A stretch of 64,000 nt of DNA from an uncultured Opitutia bacterium. Its GTDB lineage: Bacteria; Verrucomicrobiota; Verrucomicrobiia; Opitutales; Opitutaceae. Below, piece after piece: positions 25,655 to 35,446 of this stretch (positions are counted from its first letter, which is position 1; each line of letters begins with the position of its first letter). The position numbers and the translations under genes were made by a program. Where the stretch lies: contig CAIPAH010000030.1 of NCBI GenBank assembly GCA_903862955.1, forward strand, positions 62,001-126,000. The letters are read 5' to 3'. Under the pieces are notes generated by a model that was given only the letters and a program-made list of their open reading frames with translations, was not told where the DNA came from and searched no databases.

Positions 25655-26792
25655 ACTGATTCACATGTACCACCGTCGCGGGCGGGAAGCCGTTGAAGAA
25701 TGTCGCGGAGGCGTGGCTGTAGGCGCCGATGTTGACGCTGTAAACGAAGTCGCCGCGCTCGAGTTCGGGCAAATTCTCCGCCATCGAGACGACGTCGAGC
25801 GCGTCACAGGTCGGGCCGAAGACCGAGCAGATCTGCGTGGGGCCCTTCTTGAACGACAGGACCGGATACTTGCAGTGGTCGAAGATCACGCCGGAATACG
25901 TGTGATACACGCCGTCGTTGATGTAGTAGCACATCTTGCCGCCGCGGACGGCCTTGCCGATGACCTTCGAGACGGCGTAGCCCGCCGAGGCCACCATGTA
26001 ACGTCCCGGCTCGGCCAAAATCTGGATATCCTTCGGGAAGAGCCGGTCGATCTCCGTGTTGATCACCTTCGCGAGCTCCTTGAAGGGCTTCACCGTCGCA
26101 TCATACGGCGCGGGAAAACCGCCGCCGATGTCGATCAGGTTCATCTTCGTGTAGCCGCGGTCCTTGGCTTCCTTGAACACGCTTGCCGTCAGGTTCAGCG
26201 CCTGGACGTAGTTGTCGAAATTCGTCGTCTGGCTGCCGACGTGGAAGCTGATGCCCTCGACCGTCAGGCCGGCCTTGTCGGCCGCGAGGATCATATCGAC
26301 CGCCTCGCCGGGCGCGGCGCCGAACTTGGACGACAGCTCGACCATCGCGCCGGTGTTAGGCACCTGCAAGCGCAGCGCGAGGCCGGCGTTGGGCGCGTGC
26401 TTCTTGATCTTCTTGATCTCCTCGAAGCTGTCGAAGGTGACGAGCGGCTTGTATTTGTTCAGCTGCTCGAGCGTCTCGGCGGGCTTCGTCGGGTTGGCGT
26501 AGATGATCTTGTCCCAGATCCACTCCTGCCGCTGCTTCGCGGGCAGGTGCTTGATGTTCTCGTGGACGATCTTGAACTCGGGCATCGACGCGACGTCGAA
26601 GCTGGAGCCCTCCTTGTAGAGGGTGCGAACGATGGCCGGGTCGGAGTTCGCCTTGACGGCGAAATACACCTGCACGCGCGGCAGGTATTTCCGGAATTGG
26701 CGGTAGTTTTTCCGCAGCTCGTCGTGATCGATGATGAACAGCGGCGTGCCGTGCTTCCGCGCGAGCTTCTGCAGGAGGGATTTTGAGAGCAT
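25653..26792 (-). CDS. Fold-type III PLP decarboxylase, probably ornithine decarboxylase
   Basis: The 379-residue protein has the alanine-racemase-like barrel with PLP lysine K47 (YFAVKANS), FHVGSQ (about 184-188), GGGFP (223-227), EPGRY (261-265), and the active-site C329-D330 in GPTCDALD. These fit eukaryotic-type ornithine/lysine decarboxylases of bacteria; carboxynorspermidine or diaminopimelate decarboxylases are related alternatives. Directly upstream on the same strand is homospermidine synthase, so ornithine to putrescine is the sensible reaction. The PLP enzyme thus feeds the synthase, with ornithine coming from the nearby arginine genes. Confidence 0.87.
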   Translation of the reverse strand: MLSKSLLQKLARKHGTPLFIIDHDELRKNYRQFRKYLPRVQVYFAVKANSDPAIVRTLYKEGSSFDVASMPEFKIVHENIKHLPAKQRQEWIWDKIIYANPTKPAETLEQLNKYKPLVTFDSFEEIKKIKKHAPNAGLALRLQVPNTGAMVELSSKFGAAPGEAVDMILAADKAGLTVEGISFHVGSQTTNFDNYVQALNLTASVFKEAKDRGYTKMNLIDIGGGFPAPYDATVKPFKELAKVINTEIDRLFPKDIQILAEPGRYMVASAGYAVSKVIGKAVRGGKMCYYINDGVYHTYSGVIFDHCKYPVLSFKKGPTQICSVFGPTCDALDVVSMAENLPELERGDFVYSVNIGAYSHASATFFNGFPPATVVHVNQ

Positions 26793-26809
26793 CGAATTTA
26801 GGGTCTTTT

Positions 26810-26940
26810 GCCCGCGAATTGCGCGAATTTACGCGAATGGGAAATCAGACCGTGGGTCGGGGTTTATCCCCGGAATTTCGGGGATAAACCCCGACCCACA
26901 GTTTGTATTCGCGGCCATTCGCGTGATTCGCGGGCAACTC
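26810..26940. repeat. Nested palindromic repeat (families F and H) between decarboxylase and homospermidine synthase
   Basis: The inner arms 26852-26871 and 26880-26899 are perfect 20-bp reverse complements (GTGGGTCGGGGTTTATCCCC). They are enclosed by imperfect outer arms rich in CGCGAAT / ATTCGCG (about 26811-26840 and 26905-26933). One palindrome appears to have been inserted inside another. Confidence 0.75.
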
Positions 26941-26944
26941 CTGA

Positions 26945-28396
26945 TCACCCGGCGTCGGAGATCAGGAAGTTCTTGAACTGCCAGGGATCCTTCGGGTCGA
27001 GATCGGGCTTGGCGAACTTGTCGAACGTCGTGTCGCGGTTCTTCAGCGGCGTCCAGTCGTAGGGCTTCGAGATCCACTTGCCGAGATACGGCTTCGAGAT
27101 CTTGAGGATGAAGTCGTGCGGGAGGTCGTCGGCGACGCAGACGCTCTCCATCGGGTTCTTGATCATCCACATCAGCGCAGCGGTGACGGAGATCGCCACC
27201 TGCATCGTCGTCGCGTTCTGGTGCGGGACGAGGCGGCGGGATTCCTCGATGCTGAGGTCGCTGCCGACCCACCACGACTTGTAGGGGTGGCCCATGATCA
27301 GCGCGCCCAGGACGTCGGCGCCGCTGGTGATCTCGTCGTTCATGATGCGCTGGTTGACGTTCAGCTTGTAATTGTAGCCGCGCATCTCGTGGAGCGAGGA
27401 GATGGCCTCGTCGCAGGGGCAATACGCGTAGTGCATCGTCGGGCGGTAAACGGCCTTGCCCTTCTTCCAGACCGTGAGCTTGTCGGAGATGGTGAACGCC
27501 TCGCCGTGGCGGACGACCATGCCCTGGATATCCCAGCCCGGGACATACGAGCGCACCCAGGTGTTGATACCCATGCGCGCGAGGCAGATCTGGTTCTTCG
27601 GGCCGTTGGTGTGCTGGTAGGCGTATTTCGGGAGGGTCTTCTCGTGCGTGCCCCAGCCCATCTCGGCGGTCGTCGTGCCTTCCTCGCGGAAGCCCTCGAT
27701 GGACCACGTGTTCACGAACTCGTCGACCTGCTTCGGCTGGTCGGTGATCTGCGTGTCGCGCTCAGAGCAGTGGATGACCTTCACGCCGAGGGCCTGGGCG
27801 AGCTCGTTGAACGAGCCGGCCTCGCTGAGCTTGGCGATCTTCTTGGCGGCGGCGCCCTTCACCTTCTTGTCGGCGATCAGCTTCTTGCCGATGTCGAGGA
27901 GTCCCTGCTTCACGAAATGGGAGATCAGGCCGGGGTTGGCGCCGTGCTCGATTACGGCCGTCGCGCCCTTGGTCTTCCACTTCTTCAGCATGCGGCGAAG
28001 GTTCATGTGCCGCCAGTAGAGGGTTTTTTCCGTCGGGTGGGAGCCGGTCTTGTAGGGATCCCAGAGCTCGGTGGACGTGTTGATATACATCACGCCGTGG
28101 TCGCGGCACCACTGGAGGATCTCGAGCGCGTCGATGTTCCAGGCGAGGTCGATGAGGATGTCACCGGCGCCGACATACTTCTTGAGCAGCGAGCCCATGT
28201 TGGACTCGGTCACGCGATCGCGCACGAAGCGGACGCCCTTCCTGGTCCACGGCTTGAGCTTCGCCGCGCGGTTCTCGAAATCCATGATCGTGACGTTCTT
28301 CGCCGGCACCTTGATGTGGCGGAAGAGAATCGGCAGGGTGCACTCGGCAACCGCGCCGTAACCGACGAAGAGGACTTTGTTTTTGAATTCGATCAT
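26945..28396 (-). CDS. Homospermidine synthase
   Basis: The 483-residue protein begins with a Rossmann motif (VLFVGYGAVAECTLPILFRH) and matches the saccharopine-dehydrogenase-like homospermidine synthase. Further family segments are DLAWNIDALEILQWCRDHGVMYINTSTELWDPY, VIEHGANPGLISHFVKQGLL, and SYVPGWDIQGMVVRHGEAFTISD. It makes homospermidine from two putrescines (or spermidine plus putrescine) with NAD as cofactor. Upstream of and co-oriented with the PLP decarboxylase. A nested palindrome separates the two. Confidence 0.9.
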   Translation of the reverse strand: MIEFKNKVLFVGYGAVAECTLPILFRHIKVPAKNVTIMDFENRAAKLKPWTRKGVRFVRDRVTESNMGSLLKKYVGAGDILIDLAWNIDALEILQWCRDHGVMYINTSTELWDPYKTGSHPTEKTLYWRHMNLRRMLKKWKTKGATAVIEHGANPGLISHFVKQGLLDIGKKLIADKKVKGAAAKKIAKLSEAGSFNELAQALGVKVIHCSERDTQITDQPKQVDEFVNTWSIEGFREEGTTTAEMGWGTHEKTLPKYAYQHTNGPKNQICLARMGINTWVRSYVPGWDIQGMVVRHGEAFTISDKLTVWKKGKAVYRPTMHYAYCPCDEAISSLHEMRGYNYKLNVNQRIMNDEITSGADVLGALIMGHPYKSWWVGSDLSIEESRRLVPHQNATTMQVAISVTAALMWMIKNPMESVCVADDLPHDFILKISKPYLGKWISKPYDWTPLKNRDTTFDKFAKPDLDPKDPWQFKNFLISDAG

Positions 28397-28644
28397 GATG
28401 CGCTGGCGTTGACGGGAAGAAGGGCGGAGCGGGACGATGTATCCCGCGTTAATTTTCCGCGCCGTTCACAGTTTTGAAGGATGAGAAGTGCGGGATTCGC
28501 ATGCGGCTGACAAGAAGTTTTCAGAGGGCGGCGAGAGCGGGTTGTCACCCAAATGGAACAGGCCAGTCGCTGTGCAGAACGTCCACTGCTTTAGATGAGG
28601 CACGACAGTCTTGAGCCGTTGACCCGGGCAACTGCCCAATCTTC

Positions 28645-29136
28645 TCAAGGGATGGGGACAAGAATCAGAACGGGCAGCTTACGCTCCTCTGAATGGCCTT
28701 GGACGGCTGCTGTATCGGAAACCGCCGCACCAGCTTTAAGATCAAAGATGAACAAAGAAATAGTGGTCCCCGACACCGCACCGCGGATTTCGTATTGATG
28801 CCCGGCTTCCGCGGTAAAAATCACCGCCGATTCCCCGCCAAGCGACTTCGTTCCCGCGAATTCCCCGTGTACCGATCCACCTCCAACGCCGACAACCCTG
28901 CGCCCAGGATGGAGTTCGTAGATCCTGAAATAGCCGCGTTCCTTAACGGGTTCGCCATCAATTTGGGTGACCCAAAACATCGTTTTTTTGGGCCCATACA
29001 TCGACATATCGCTCTTTACCACCGAACCCTGAATTGACGCCGCGCCTCGCGAAATAATCGCATCTGCTGCCTGATGATCGACCGAATTGCATGCGGTCAA
29101 AAGAGCACAGCCAATTAGCACAAGGAGCATCTTCAT
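28645..29136 (-). CDS. Putative lipoprotein of unknown function
   Basis: From ATG 29136 the product has a lipoprotein signal (MKMLLVLIGCALLTAC, lipobox LTAC) and a small beta-rich domain of about 145 residues (YFRIYELHPGRRVVGVGG, FTAEAGHQYEIRG). The reading frame is open to 29421, but that upstream part is a decayed argC fragment, so the apparent 258-residue fusion is not real. An alternative start at 29145 adds three residues. Base composition is lower in GC than the flanks, which hints at transfer. Confidence 0.7.
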   Translation of the reverse strand: MKMLLVLIGCALLTACNSVDHQAADAIISRGAASIQGSVVKSDMSMYGPKKTMFWVTQIDGEPVKERGYFRIYELHPGRRVVGVGGGSVHGEFAGTKSLGGESAVIFTAEAGHQYEIRGAVSGTTISLFIFDLKAGAAVSDTAAVQGHSEERKLPVLILVPIP

Positions 29137-29212
29137 ACTCAGCATGGCAACGCTAGTCGGCTCCACTCGTGGCCTCACGATCAAAATGCTACTCCAGTGT
29201 AGGGCATGCCGC

Positions 29213-29446
29213 TCACACCAACCCGCCGTCTCCTCAAACCCGCACCAAAGGTTCATGATCTGCACGGCCTGGCCGCTGGCGCCTTTCATGAGGTTGTCCT
29301 CGGCGGACGTCAGGATGAAGTTGTGCGTGCGCGGGTCGTACACCGCGGCAAGGGCGATCCGGTTCGTGCCCGATGGGGTAGGCGGTGTCGGGCGCCTCGC
29401 CGATCGGCGGGATGTGCACAAACGGCGACTTGCGCCGCGGGAATCC
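29213..29446 (-). pseudogene. argC: argC C-terminal remnant (N-acetyl-gamma-glutamyl-phosphate reductase)
   Basis: Two frames together give the C-terminal end of ArgC: SPFVHIPPIGEAPDTAYPIG in one, then TNRIALAAVYDPRTHNFILTSAEDNLMKGASGQAVQIMNL in another, ending ETAGLV. The frame breaks near 29368 (an extra C after ATCGGG) and again near 29224, where one T is missing and the natural TGA at 29213-29215 falls out of frame. The N-terminal two thirds, including the catalytic Cys, are absent. Confidence 0.8.
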
Positions 29447-29468
29447 AGCCGGATTTATGGCCCACCAA

Positions 29469-29568
29469 GCCCAGAAGTTTGGCCACAATAAGGCACAAGC
29501 AGTCGCAAAAATTTAAGCAGCCGAACCGCCCGGTCTTTCTTGTGCCTCTTTGTGCCTCTTTGTGGCCA
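29469..29568. repeat. Family C palindromic repeat
   Basis: TTGGCCACAATAAGGCACAAG at 29469 and its inverted partner ending TTGTGCCTCTTTGTGGCCAA at 29568 form an imperfect palindrome with direct repeats of TGCCTCTT in one arm. A related copy lies at 35330-35431 between ureG and ureD. Confidence 0.7.
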
Positions 29569-29583
29569 ACCCCGAAAACAAAA

Positions 29584-29610
29584 CTGCCCGCACCGGTCAG
29601 GTGCGGGCAG
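29584..29610 (-). terminator. Rho-independent terminator of the outer-membrane protein gene
   Basis: CTGCCCGCACC-GGTCA-GGTGCGGGCAG is a perfect 11-bp hairpin, 28 bp past the stop of the minus-strand barrel gene. It is followed on that strand by GTTTTGTTTTC. Confidence 0.85.
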
Positions 29611-29638
29611 CGAATGAAATCACCGAACCACAATGGAA

Positions 29639-30460
29639 TCAGAAGGTGATCTTGTAGCCGATCGTCACCACGCCGCGGCCGAGGGCCGCCGTGTTCACGG
29701 CCTTGGCCGAGCCGGACTGCTTGAAGTAGTTGTTGCTGCCCTCGGTGTAGGCGAGGCCGAGGAGAATCTTGCCATTCGCGCTGACGGAGATCGGGGCAGT
29801 GACGCCGATCAGCCAGTAGTCGCCGTAGTTCTTGACCGAGGGAGAGGCGTCCTTCGCCGCATCGTCCCACTTGTAGGTGCCAACGGTGCCGGCAAAATCC
29901 AGCTCCGTGCCCAGATCCTTCAACGGCAGGGCGAACGCGACGTTGAGCTCATAGGTCGGCCCCTTCAGCACCATGTCGTAATAGATCTTCGGCGTGATCG
30001 TCACCCCGGCAACGGTGTAGTTGAAGGCGACGTTGGGCTCGAAGGTGGTCTTGTAGAATCCGTTGCTCTCGGTGGCGTTCGGGTAGTTGTACCACGTGAA
30101 GCCCGGGGCGAGGCTCATGCTGTCGCTGAGCGTGAAGGTGTAGGAGCCGTAGGGATCGATCTCGGGATCCGACTGGCCCACGACCTTGTCGCTGATCGGA
30201 AAATTGGCCCACACGCCCAAGGCGAGGGCGCCCGAGTCAAACTCGACACTGGGTTCGAACGAAGGGCCGCCCAGGCGGACGCCGCGGAACATGTATTGCG
30301 AGACGAAAGGAGCGGTGATGACCCACGAGGAAGTGGGGGCAGCGGGCGCGGGCGCAGCAGCGGCCGGGGCGGGCGTGGAGGTCGCGGTCTGGCCGCTGAC
30401 GGACAACGCTCCCAAGGCGAGAGCGGCACAGGTGAGGACGATTTTGGATTTCTGGGTCAT
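29639..30460 (-). CDS. Outer-membrane beta-barrel protein (TIGR02001-like)
   Basis: The 273-residue protein from ATG 30460 has a signal peptide (KIVLTCAALALGALSVSGQ) and an Ala/Pro-rich linker. A beta-barrel follows with alternating strands, opening WVITAPFVSQYMFRGVRLGG and ending in a C-terminal aromatic strand (TIGYKITF) typical of outer-membrane insertion. The SQYMFRG element resembles the TIGR02001/Gcw_chp group. Two points suggest a nitrogen-responsive role: the gene diverges from the urease operon and has a sigma-54-like promoter. It might admit urea or amides; this is inference. Confidence 0.7.
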   Translation of the reverse strand: MTQKSKIVLTCAALALGALSVSGQTATSTPAPAAAAPAPAAPTSSWVITAPFVSQYMFRGVRLGGPSFEPSVEFDSGALALGVWANFPISDKVVGQSDPEIDPYGSYTFTLSDSMSLAPGFTWYNYPNATESNGFYKTTFEPNVAFNYTVAGVTITPKIYYDMVLKGPTYELNVAFALPLKDLGTELDFAGTVGTYKWDDAAKDASPSVKNYGDYWLIGVTAPISVSANGKILLGLAYTEGSNNYFKQSGSAKAVNTAALGRGVVTIGYKITF

Positions 30461-30547
30461 GGTTGGTTTGGTGGAAGGAGACTCCCCGATTTCGCAGGTC
30501 GACACTTGCTTAGCACACCGCAGGCCAACCGCGGTTTATGACAAACT

Positions 30548-30565
30548 GAGCAAGGCGGGGGCCAA
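30548..30565 (-). promoter_or_regulatory. Sigma-54-like (-24/-12) promoter of the outer-membrane protein gene
   Basis: On the minus strand the sequence reads TTGGCCCCCGCCTTGCTC. It has the invariant GG and GC dinucleotides separated by exactly 10 nt and matches the consensus TGGCAC-N5-TTGC well. It lies about 88 bp before the ATG at 30460. An activator site was not identified. Confidence 0.5.
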
Positions 30566-30756
30566 CATGATCGCACCGCCGGGCGCGAGTCCCTAATCAA
30601 TTCAGCGCCCCGAAGCATTAAGCGAACATCAATTCCACCAACGACATGCACGCGTGATCGATGGCTTAAAAAAGCCGACGACGCACGGGTCAGCCTATCA
30701 TCCTCGCGCCTGCGCGATGCAACGCCCGAGCCCAGCCGGCCTCCCTCCGGCGGTAA

Positions 30757-30771
30757 CTTGTCAGGGACAAG
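30757..30771. promoter_or_regulatory. Inverted repeat upstream of ureA
   Basis: CTTGTC-AGG-GACAAG is a perfect 6-bp inverted repeat ending 90 bp before the ureA start. It could be a regulator site for the urease genes; the arms are short and chance is possible. Confidence 0.3.
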
Positions 30772-30861
30772 CAGGTTGCGAGATCGGCGGAGGTGCGCGT
30801 GGCGGATAGTCGGCTAGTTGGTGTCCATCCTGCTACGCCCGGCCAGCCTCGGGCTCCCCGC

Positions 30862-31164
30862 ATGCATCTGACCCCGCGCGAACGCGAAAAACTCCTCATT
30901 GTCACCGCCGCCGACCTCGCGCGGCGCCGGCAGGCCCGCGGACTCAAGCTCAACTACCCCGAGGCCGTCGCCATTATCACCTACGAAATCATTGAGGGCG
31001 CCCGCGACGGCAAGCGCGTGGCCGAACTCATGAGCTACGGCACCACCATCCTCAGGCGCGCCGACGTCATTGAAGGCGTGCCCGAGATGATCCACGACGT
31101 GCAGGTCGAGGCGACGTTCCCCGACGGCACCAAGCTCGTCACGGTCCACCAGCCCATCCGGTGA
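30862..31164 (+). CDS. ureA: Urease gamma subunit
   Basis: The 100-residue UreA starts at ATG 30862 ([12 protein letters not shown]). It has the standard motifs [28 protein letters not shown] and a [27 protein letters not shown] tail. The frame is open from 30793, but the upstream part lacks family similarity. UreA is a small structural subunit of the nickel urease. It heads ureA-B-C-E-F-G-D. An AT-rich family D palindrome separates it from ureB. Confidence 0.96.
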   Translation: MHLTPREREKLLIVTAADLARRRQARGLKLNYPEAVAIITYEIIEGARDGKRVAELMSYGTTILRRADVIEGVPEMIHDVQVEATFPDGTKLVTVHQPIR

Positions 31165-31264
31165 ATTTCGATTTTCAAATTTCGATTTTCGATTGGGCCC
31201 ACGCGCTCACAGCGGCGGGCCATTTTTGTAAATCTGTCCCGATCCAATCGAAATTCGAAAATTC
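31165..31264. repeat. Family D palindromic repeat between ureA and ureB
   Basis: Arms rich in ATTTTCGATT (31167-31195) and their inverse CCAATCGAAATTCGAAAATT (31245-31264) flank a 49-nt GC-rich loop. The element begins at the ureA stop and ends at the ureB start, so it occupies the entire spacer. Confidence 0.8.
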
Positions 31265-31265
31265 C

Positions 31266-31616
31266 ATGATTCCCGGTGAAATCATCGTCGCGCCCGACGC
31301 CCCCGCCCTTCTGGCCAACCTCGATCTCGCAACGGCCACGCTGACCGTCGCCAACACTGGCGACCGGCCCATTCAGGTCGGCTCGCACTACCACTTCTTC
31401 GAGACCAACGAAGCCCTGGCGTTCGACCGCGCCGCCGCCCGGGGCTTCCGGCTCAACATCCCCGCCGGCACCGCCGTCCGCTTCGAGGCCGGTGAAACCC
31501 GTCAGATCGAACTCGTCGCCCTCGCCGGCACCCGCGAGGTCCACGGCCTCCAGGCCAAGATCAACGGCCCCCTCGATTTCCCGCCCGACACCAGCCCCCT
31601 TCCCGCCAGCTCGTAG
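31266..31616 (+). CDS. ureB: Urease beta subunit
   Basis: The 116-residue UreB starts at ATG 31266 ([18 protein letters not shown]). It has the typical [55 protein letters not shown] motif series. An upstream open frame to 31161 crosses the repeat and is not coding. UreB is a structural subunit. Its ORF is followed 38 bp later by ureC, with a half-copy of the family D repeat in between. Confidence 0.96.
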   Translation: MIPGEIIVAPDAPALLANLDLATATLTVANTGDRPIQVGSHYHFFETNEALAFDRAAARGFRLNIPAGTAVRFEAGETRQIELVALAGTREVHGLQAKINGPLDFPPDTSPLPASS

Positions 31617-31651
31617 AAATCGAAAATCGAGAATCGAAATTCGAAAATTCC
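31616..31651. repeat. Family D half-copy between ureB and ureC
   Basis: GAAATCGAAAATCGAGAATCG and the following AAATTCGAAAATTCC carry the family D units TCGAAAAT in one orientation only. It ends 3 bp before the ureC start and fills the ureB/ureC spacer. Confidence 0.65.
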
Positions 31652-31654
31652 ATC

Positions 31655-33424
<1,770 letters not shown>

Positions 33425-33442
33425 CCATGCCTTCGCGTCTGT

Positions 33443-33503
33443 CGTAGGTCGGGCTTTACGCCCGATAGGAACGGCACGATATCGGGGATAAAACCCGACC
33501 TAC
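33443..33503. repeat. Family A palindromic repeat between ureC and ureE
   Basis: Left arm 33443-33466 is identical to the arm at 8035-8058; the right arm 33481-33503 has a few mismatches. It lies between the ureC stop and the ureE start. Confidence 0.8.
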
Positions 33504-33519
33504 CAAAGCCTCGCCTCTC

Positions 33520-33981
33520 ATGCATCTCGTCTCCGCCCCTCTAACCGCCCCCGACGCGGCCCTGCCCGAGATCGCGCTGCGCGTGGAGCGCCAAACCCTG
33601 GCCAAGCGCCTCTGGCGCGGCGTCGCCGAGGACGGGACGGAATTTGGCTTTGAACTCACCGCACCGTTGCTGGACGGGTCGGCGTTCTGGCAAACGGGCG
33701 CTGCCCGCTACCTCGTGCGCCAGCATTCCGAGCCTGTCGTCGAAATCTCCCTCGCCATCACGCCCTCGGCCGCGGCCGGCATCGGCTGGGCGGTGGGGAA
33801 CCTGCATCTCGAGCTCGCCGCCGAGGCCACACGCCTCCTCGCGCCGGACGAGCCCGCCGTTCGCCAACTGCTGGACCGGCTGAAGGTGCCGTTCCAGCCA
33901 ACCCGCGCCGTCTTTCGTCCCGGACGCTTCGTCCGCGGCCCGCAATCCGCCCATGAGCTCGGACCCAGCCACCAACACTGA
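33520..33981 (+). CDS. ureE: Urease nickel metallochaperone UreE
   Basis: UreE delivers nickel to the urease maturation complex. The 153-residue protein has an N-terminal domain (ALRVERQTLAKRLWRGVAEDGTEFGFEL) and the metal-binding domain GWAVGNLHLELAAE, in which the conserved GNxH segment keeps its His. The usual C-terminal histidine run is reduced to GPSHQH. It overlaps ureF by 29 bp. Confidence 0.88.
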   Translation: MHLVSAPLTAPDAALPEIALRVERQTLAKRLWRGVAEDGTEFGFELTAPLLDGSAFWQTGAARYLVRQHSEPVVEISLAITPSAAAGIGWAVGNLHLELAAEATRLLAPDEPAVRQLLDRLKVPFQPTRAVFRPGRFVRGPQSAHELGPSHQH

Positions 33982-34666
33982 CGCCGCGTGGCTCTGCGGG
34001 CTGCTGCAGGCCAGCGACTCGTTCTATCCGACAGGCAGCTACGCGCACTCGTTCGGCTTGGAGGGACTCGTGCAAGCCGGCGTGGTCCACGACCGCGCCA
34101 CGCTCCGGGATTTCCTGCTGCTGTCCGTCGTGCCCGCGCTGCGCCAAGCCGAACTGCCGCTGGCCGCCCACGCGTGGCACGCGTTCGCCGGGCTCGATTG
34201 GGAAACCCTCGGCGAACTCAGCCGACTCTCCGCCGCCTTGAAAACCGCCCGCGAGGCTCGCGCCGCCACGGAGAACATCGGGCGGCAGCGCGCCGAGTTG
34301 GTGGCGTCGCTGCGGCAATACGCGCCCGCCGCGGAATTCCTCCGCCGGGCCGCCGCCGAGGGCTGGCCCTGTTCCTCCGCCGTGTCCGCCGCCCTCGAGG
34401 GCCGGGCCTTGGGCGCACCCCTGAACGCCGTGCTGGCCGGGATTTACTACGCAACGATCGCATCCCTGCTCGCCGCCGCCATGAAGCTCCTGCGCCTCGG
34501 CCAGAACGCCTGCCAGTCCCTGCTCACCGAGCTGATGGACCTGGCGCCCGGCGTCATCGCCGCGGCCGAAGTCGTCCCGGTGGAAGATATCGGCTGGTTC
34601 AATCCGTGGCTCGACATCGCCGCCGCGCGCCACGAAGTCGCGGACGCCCGGATGTTCATTTCATAG
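33953..34666 (+). CDS. ureF: Urease accessory protein UreF
   Basis: UreF gates nickel insertion together with UreD and UreG. The 237-residue all-helical protein has the conserved N-terminal [19 protein letters not shown] motif and LFEF-like helices later ([16 protein letters not shown]). It overlaps ureE and precedes ureG by 40 bp. Confidence 0.93.
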   Translation: MSSDPATNTDAAWLCGLLQASDSFYPTGSYAHSFGLEGLVQAGVVHDRATLRDFLLLSVVPALRQAELPLAAHAWHAFAGLDWETLGELSRLSAALKTAREARAATENIGRQRAELVASLRQYAPAAEFLRRAAAEGWPCSSAVSAALEGRALGAPLNAVLAGIYYATIASLLAAAMKLLRLGQNACQSLLTELMDLAPGVIAAAEVVPVEDIGWFNPWLDIAAARHEVADARMFIS

Positions 34667-34706
34667 CAATTCCGCGTCTCCGCGCTTCCGCGATCAACCT
34701 TACTCC

Positions 34707-35327
34707 ATGACCCGTCCTCCACGCATCGGCATCGGTGGTCCCGTTGGTTCCGGGAAGACGATGCTCTGTCTCAAGCTCTGCCAGCGCCTCCGCGAGCGTT
34801 ACTCGATGGCGGTCGTCACCAACGACATCTACTGCTCCGAAGACGCCGCCTTCCTCATCCGCCACAGCGCCCTGCCCGCCGCGCGCATCTCAGGCGTCGA
34901 GACCGGCGGCTGCCCGCACACCGCGATTCGCGACGACACCACGATGAACGAACAGGCCTGCCGCGCGCTCGAGCTCCGGTTTCCCGACCTGCAACTGCTG
35001 CTCGTGGAGAGCGGCGGGGACAACCTGACCGCGACGTTTTCGCCCGAGCTGGTGGACGCGTTCATCTACGTCATCGACGTTGCCGAGGGGGACAAAATCC
35101 CGCGCAAAGGCGGCCCCGCGATCCGGTTCAGCGACCTGCTCATCATCAACAAAATCGACCTCGCCCCGCTGGTCGGCGCCGACCTCGGCGTGATGGAGCG
35201 CGATTCGAAGAGCCAGCGCGGCGAGCGGCCGTTCCTGTTCTGCGACCTCAAGCGCGAGCACAACCTCGACGCCGTCATCGCCTGGATCGAACACGCCGTC
35301 CTCTTCGCGCAGCAAGCCCGGGCGTGA
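34707..35327 (+). CDS. ureG: Urease GTPase UreG
   Basis: The 206-residue GTPase provides energy and nickel for urease activation. It has the P-loop GGPVGSGKT (residues 10-18), the metal-binding C69-P70-H71 motif ([12 protein letters not shown]), [21 protein letters not shown], and the guanine-specificity motif NKID. Length is normal. It is followed by a family C repeat before ureD. Confidence 0.96.
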   Translation: MTRPPRIGIGGPVGSGKTMLCLKLCQRLRERYSMAVVTNDIYCSEDAAFLIRHSALPAARISGVETGGCPHTAIRDDTTMNEQACRALELRFPDLQLLLVESGGDNLTATFSPELVDAFIYVIDVAEGDKIPRKGGPAIRFSDLLIINKIDLAPLVGADLGVMERDSKSQRGERPFLFCDLKREHNLDAVIAWIEHAVLFAQQARA

Positions 35328-35329
35328 TT

Positions 35330-35431
35330 GGCCGCGAAGAGGCGCAGGCTGCACAAGAACACCCATGAAACCCCTGCTCCCTGAAGTTCGGGTCATTTTC
35401 CTGCGCCCTCTTGTGCCTCCTTGTGGCCAAC
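35330..35431. repeat. Family C palindromic repeat between ureG and ureD
   Basis: TTGGCCGCGAAGAGGCGCAGG and its inverse CCTGCGCCCTCTTGTGCC...TTGTGGCCAA form an imperfect palindrome occupying the ureG/ureD spacer. A related copy lies at 29469-29568. Confidence 0.7.
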
Positions 35432-35446
35432 CATCCGGAGAGATCG

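Larger units (their letters stand above)
30461..30861. other. Spacer between the outer-membrane protein gene and ureA
   Basis: This 401-bp spacer has no convincing gene. It holds a sigma-54-like promoter on the minus strand (30548-30565), a GGCTT-AAAA-AAGCC hairpin near 30662-30675, and the inverted repeat CTTGTC-AGG-GACAAG at 30757-30771. Short ORFs here have no coding character. Confidence 0.6.

Noticed and set aside
28466-28648. A 60-residue minus-strand frame between the lipoprotein and homospermidine synthase genes
   Set aside because: No conserved start context, no motif and low-complexity composition. The spacer probably only holds the promoter of homospermidine synthase.
28645-29421. 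A single 258-residue fusion protein of ArgC tail and lipoprotein
   Set aside because: The first part is an argC fragment in a shifted frame, and the lipoprotein has its own start and signal peptide at 29136. The fusion is an accident of lost stop codons.
30757-30780. Possible sigma-54 promoter for ureA around CAGGTTGCG
   Set aside because: The GG and GC dinucleotides are 11 nt apart rather than 10 and the -24 element is poor, unlike the minus-strand match at 30548-30565.
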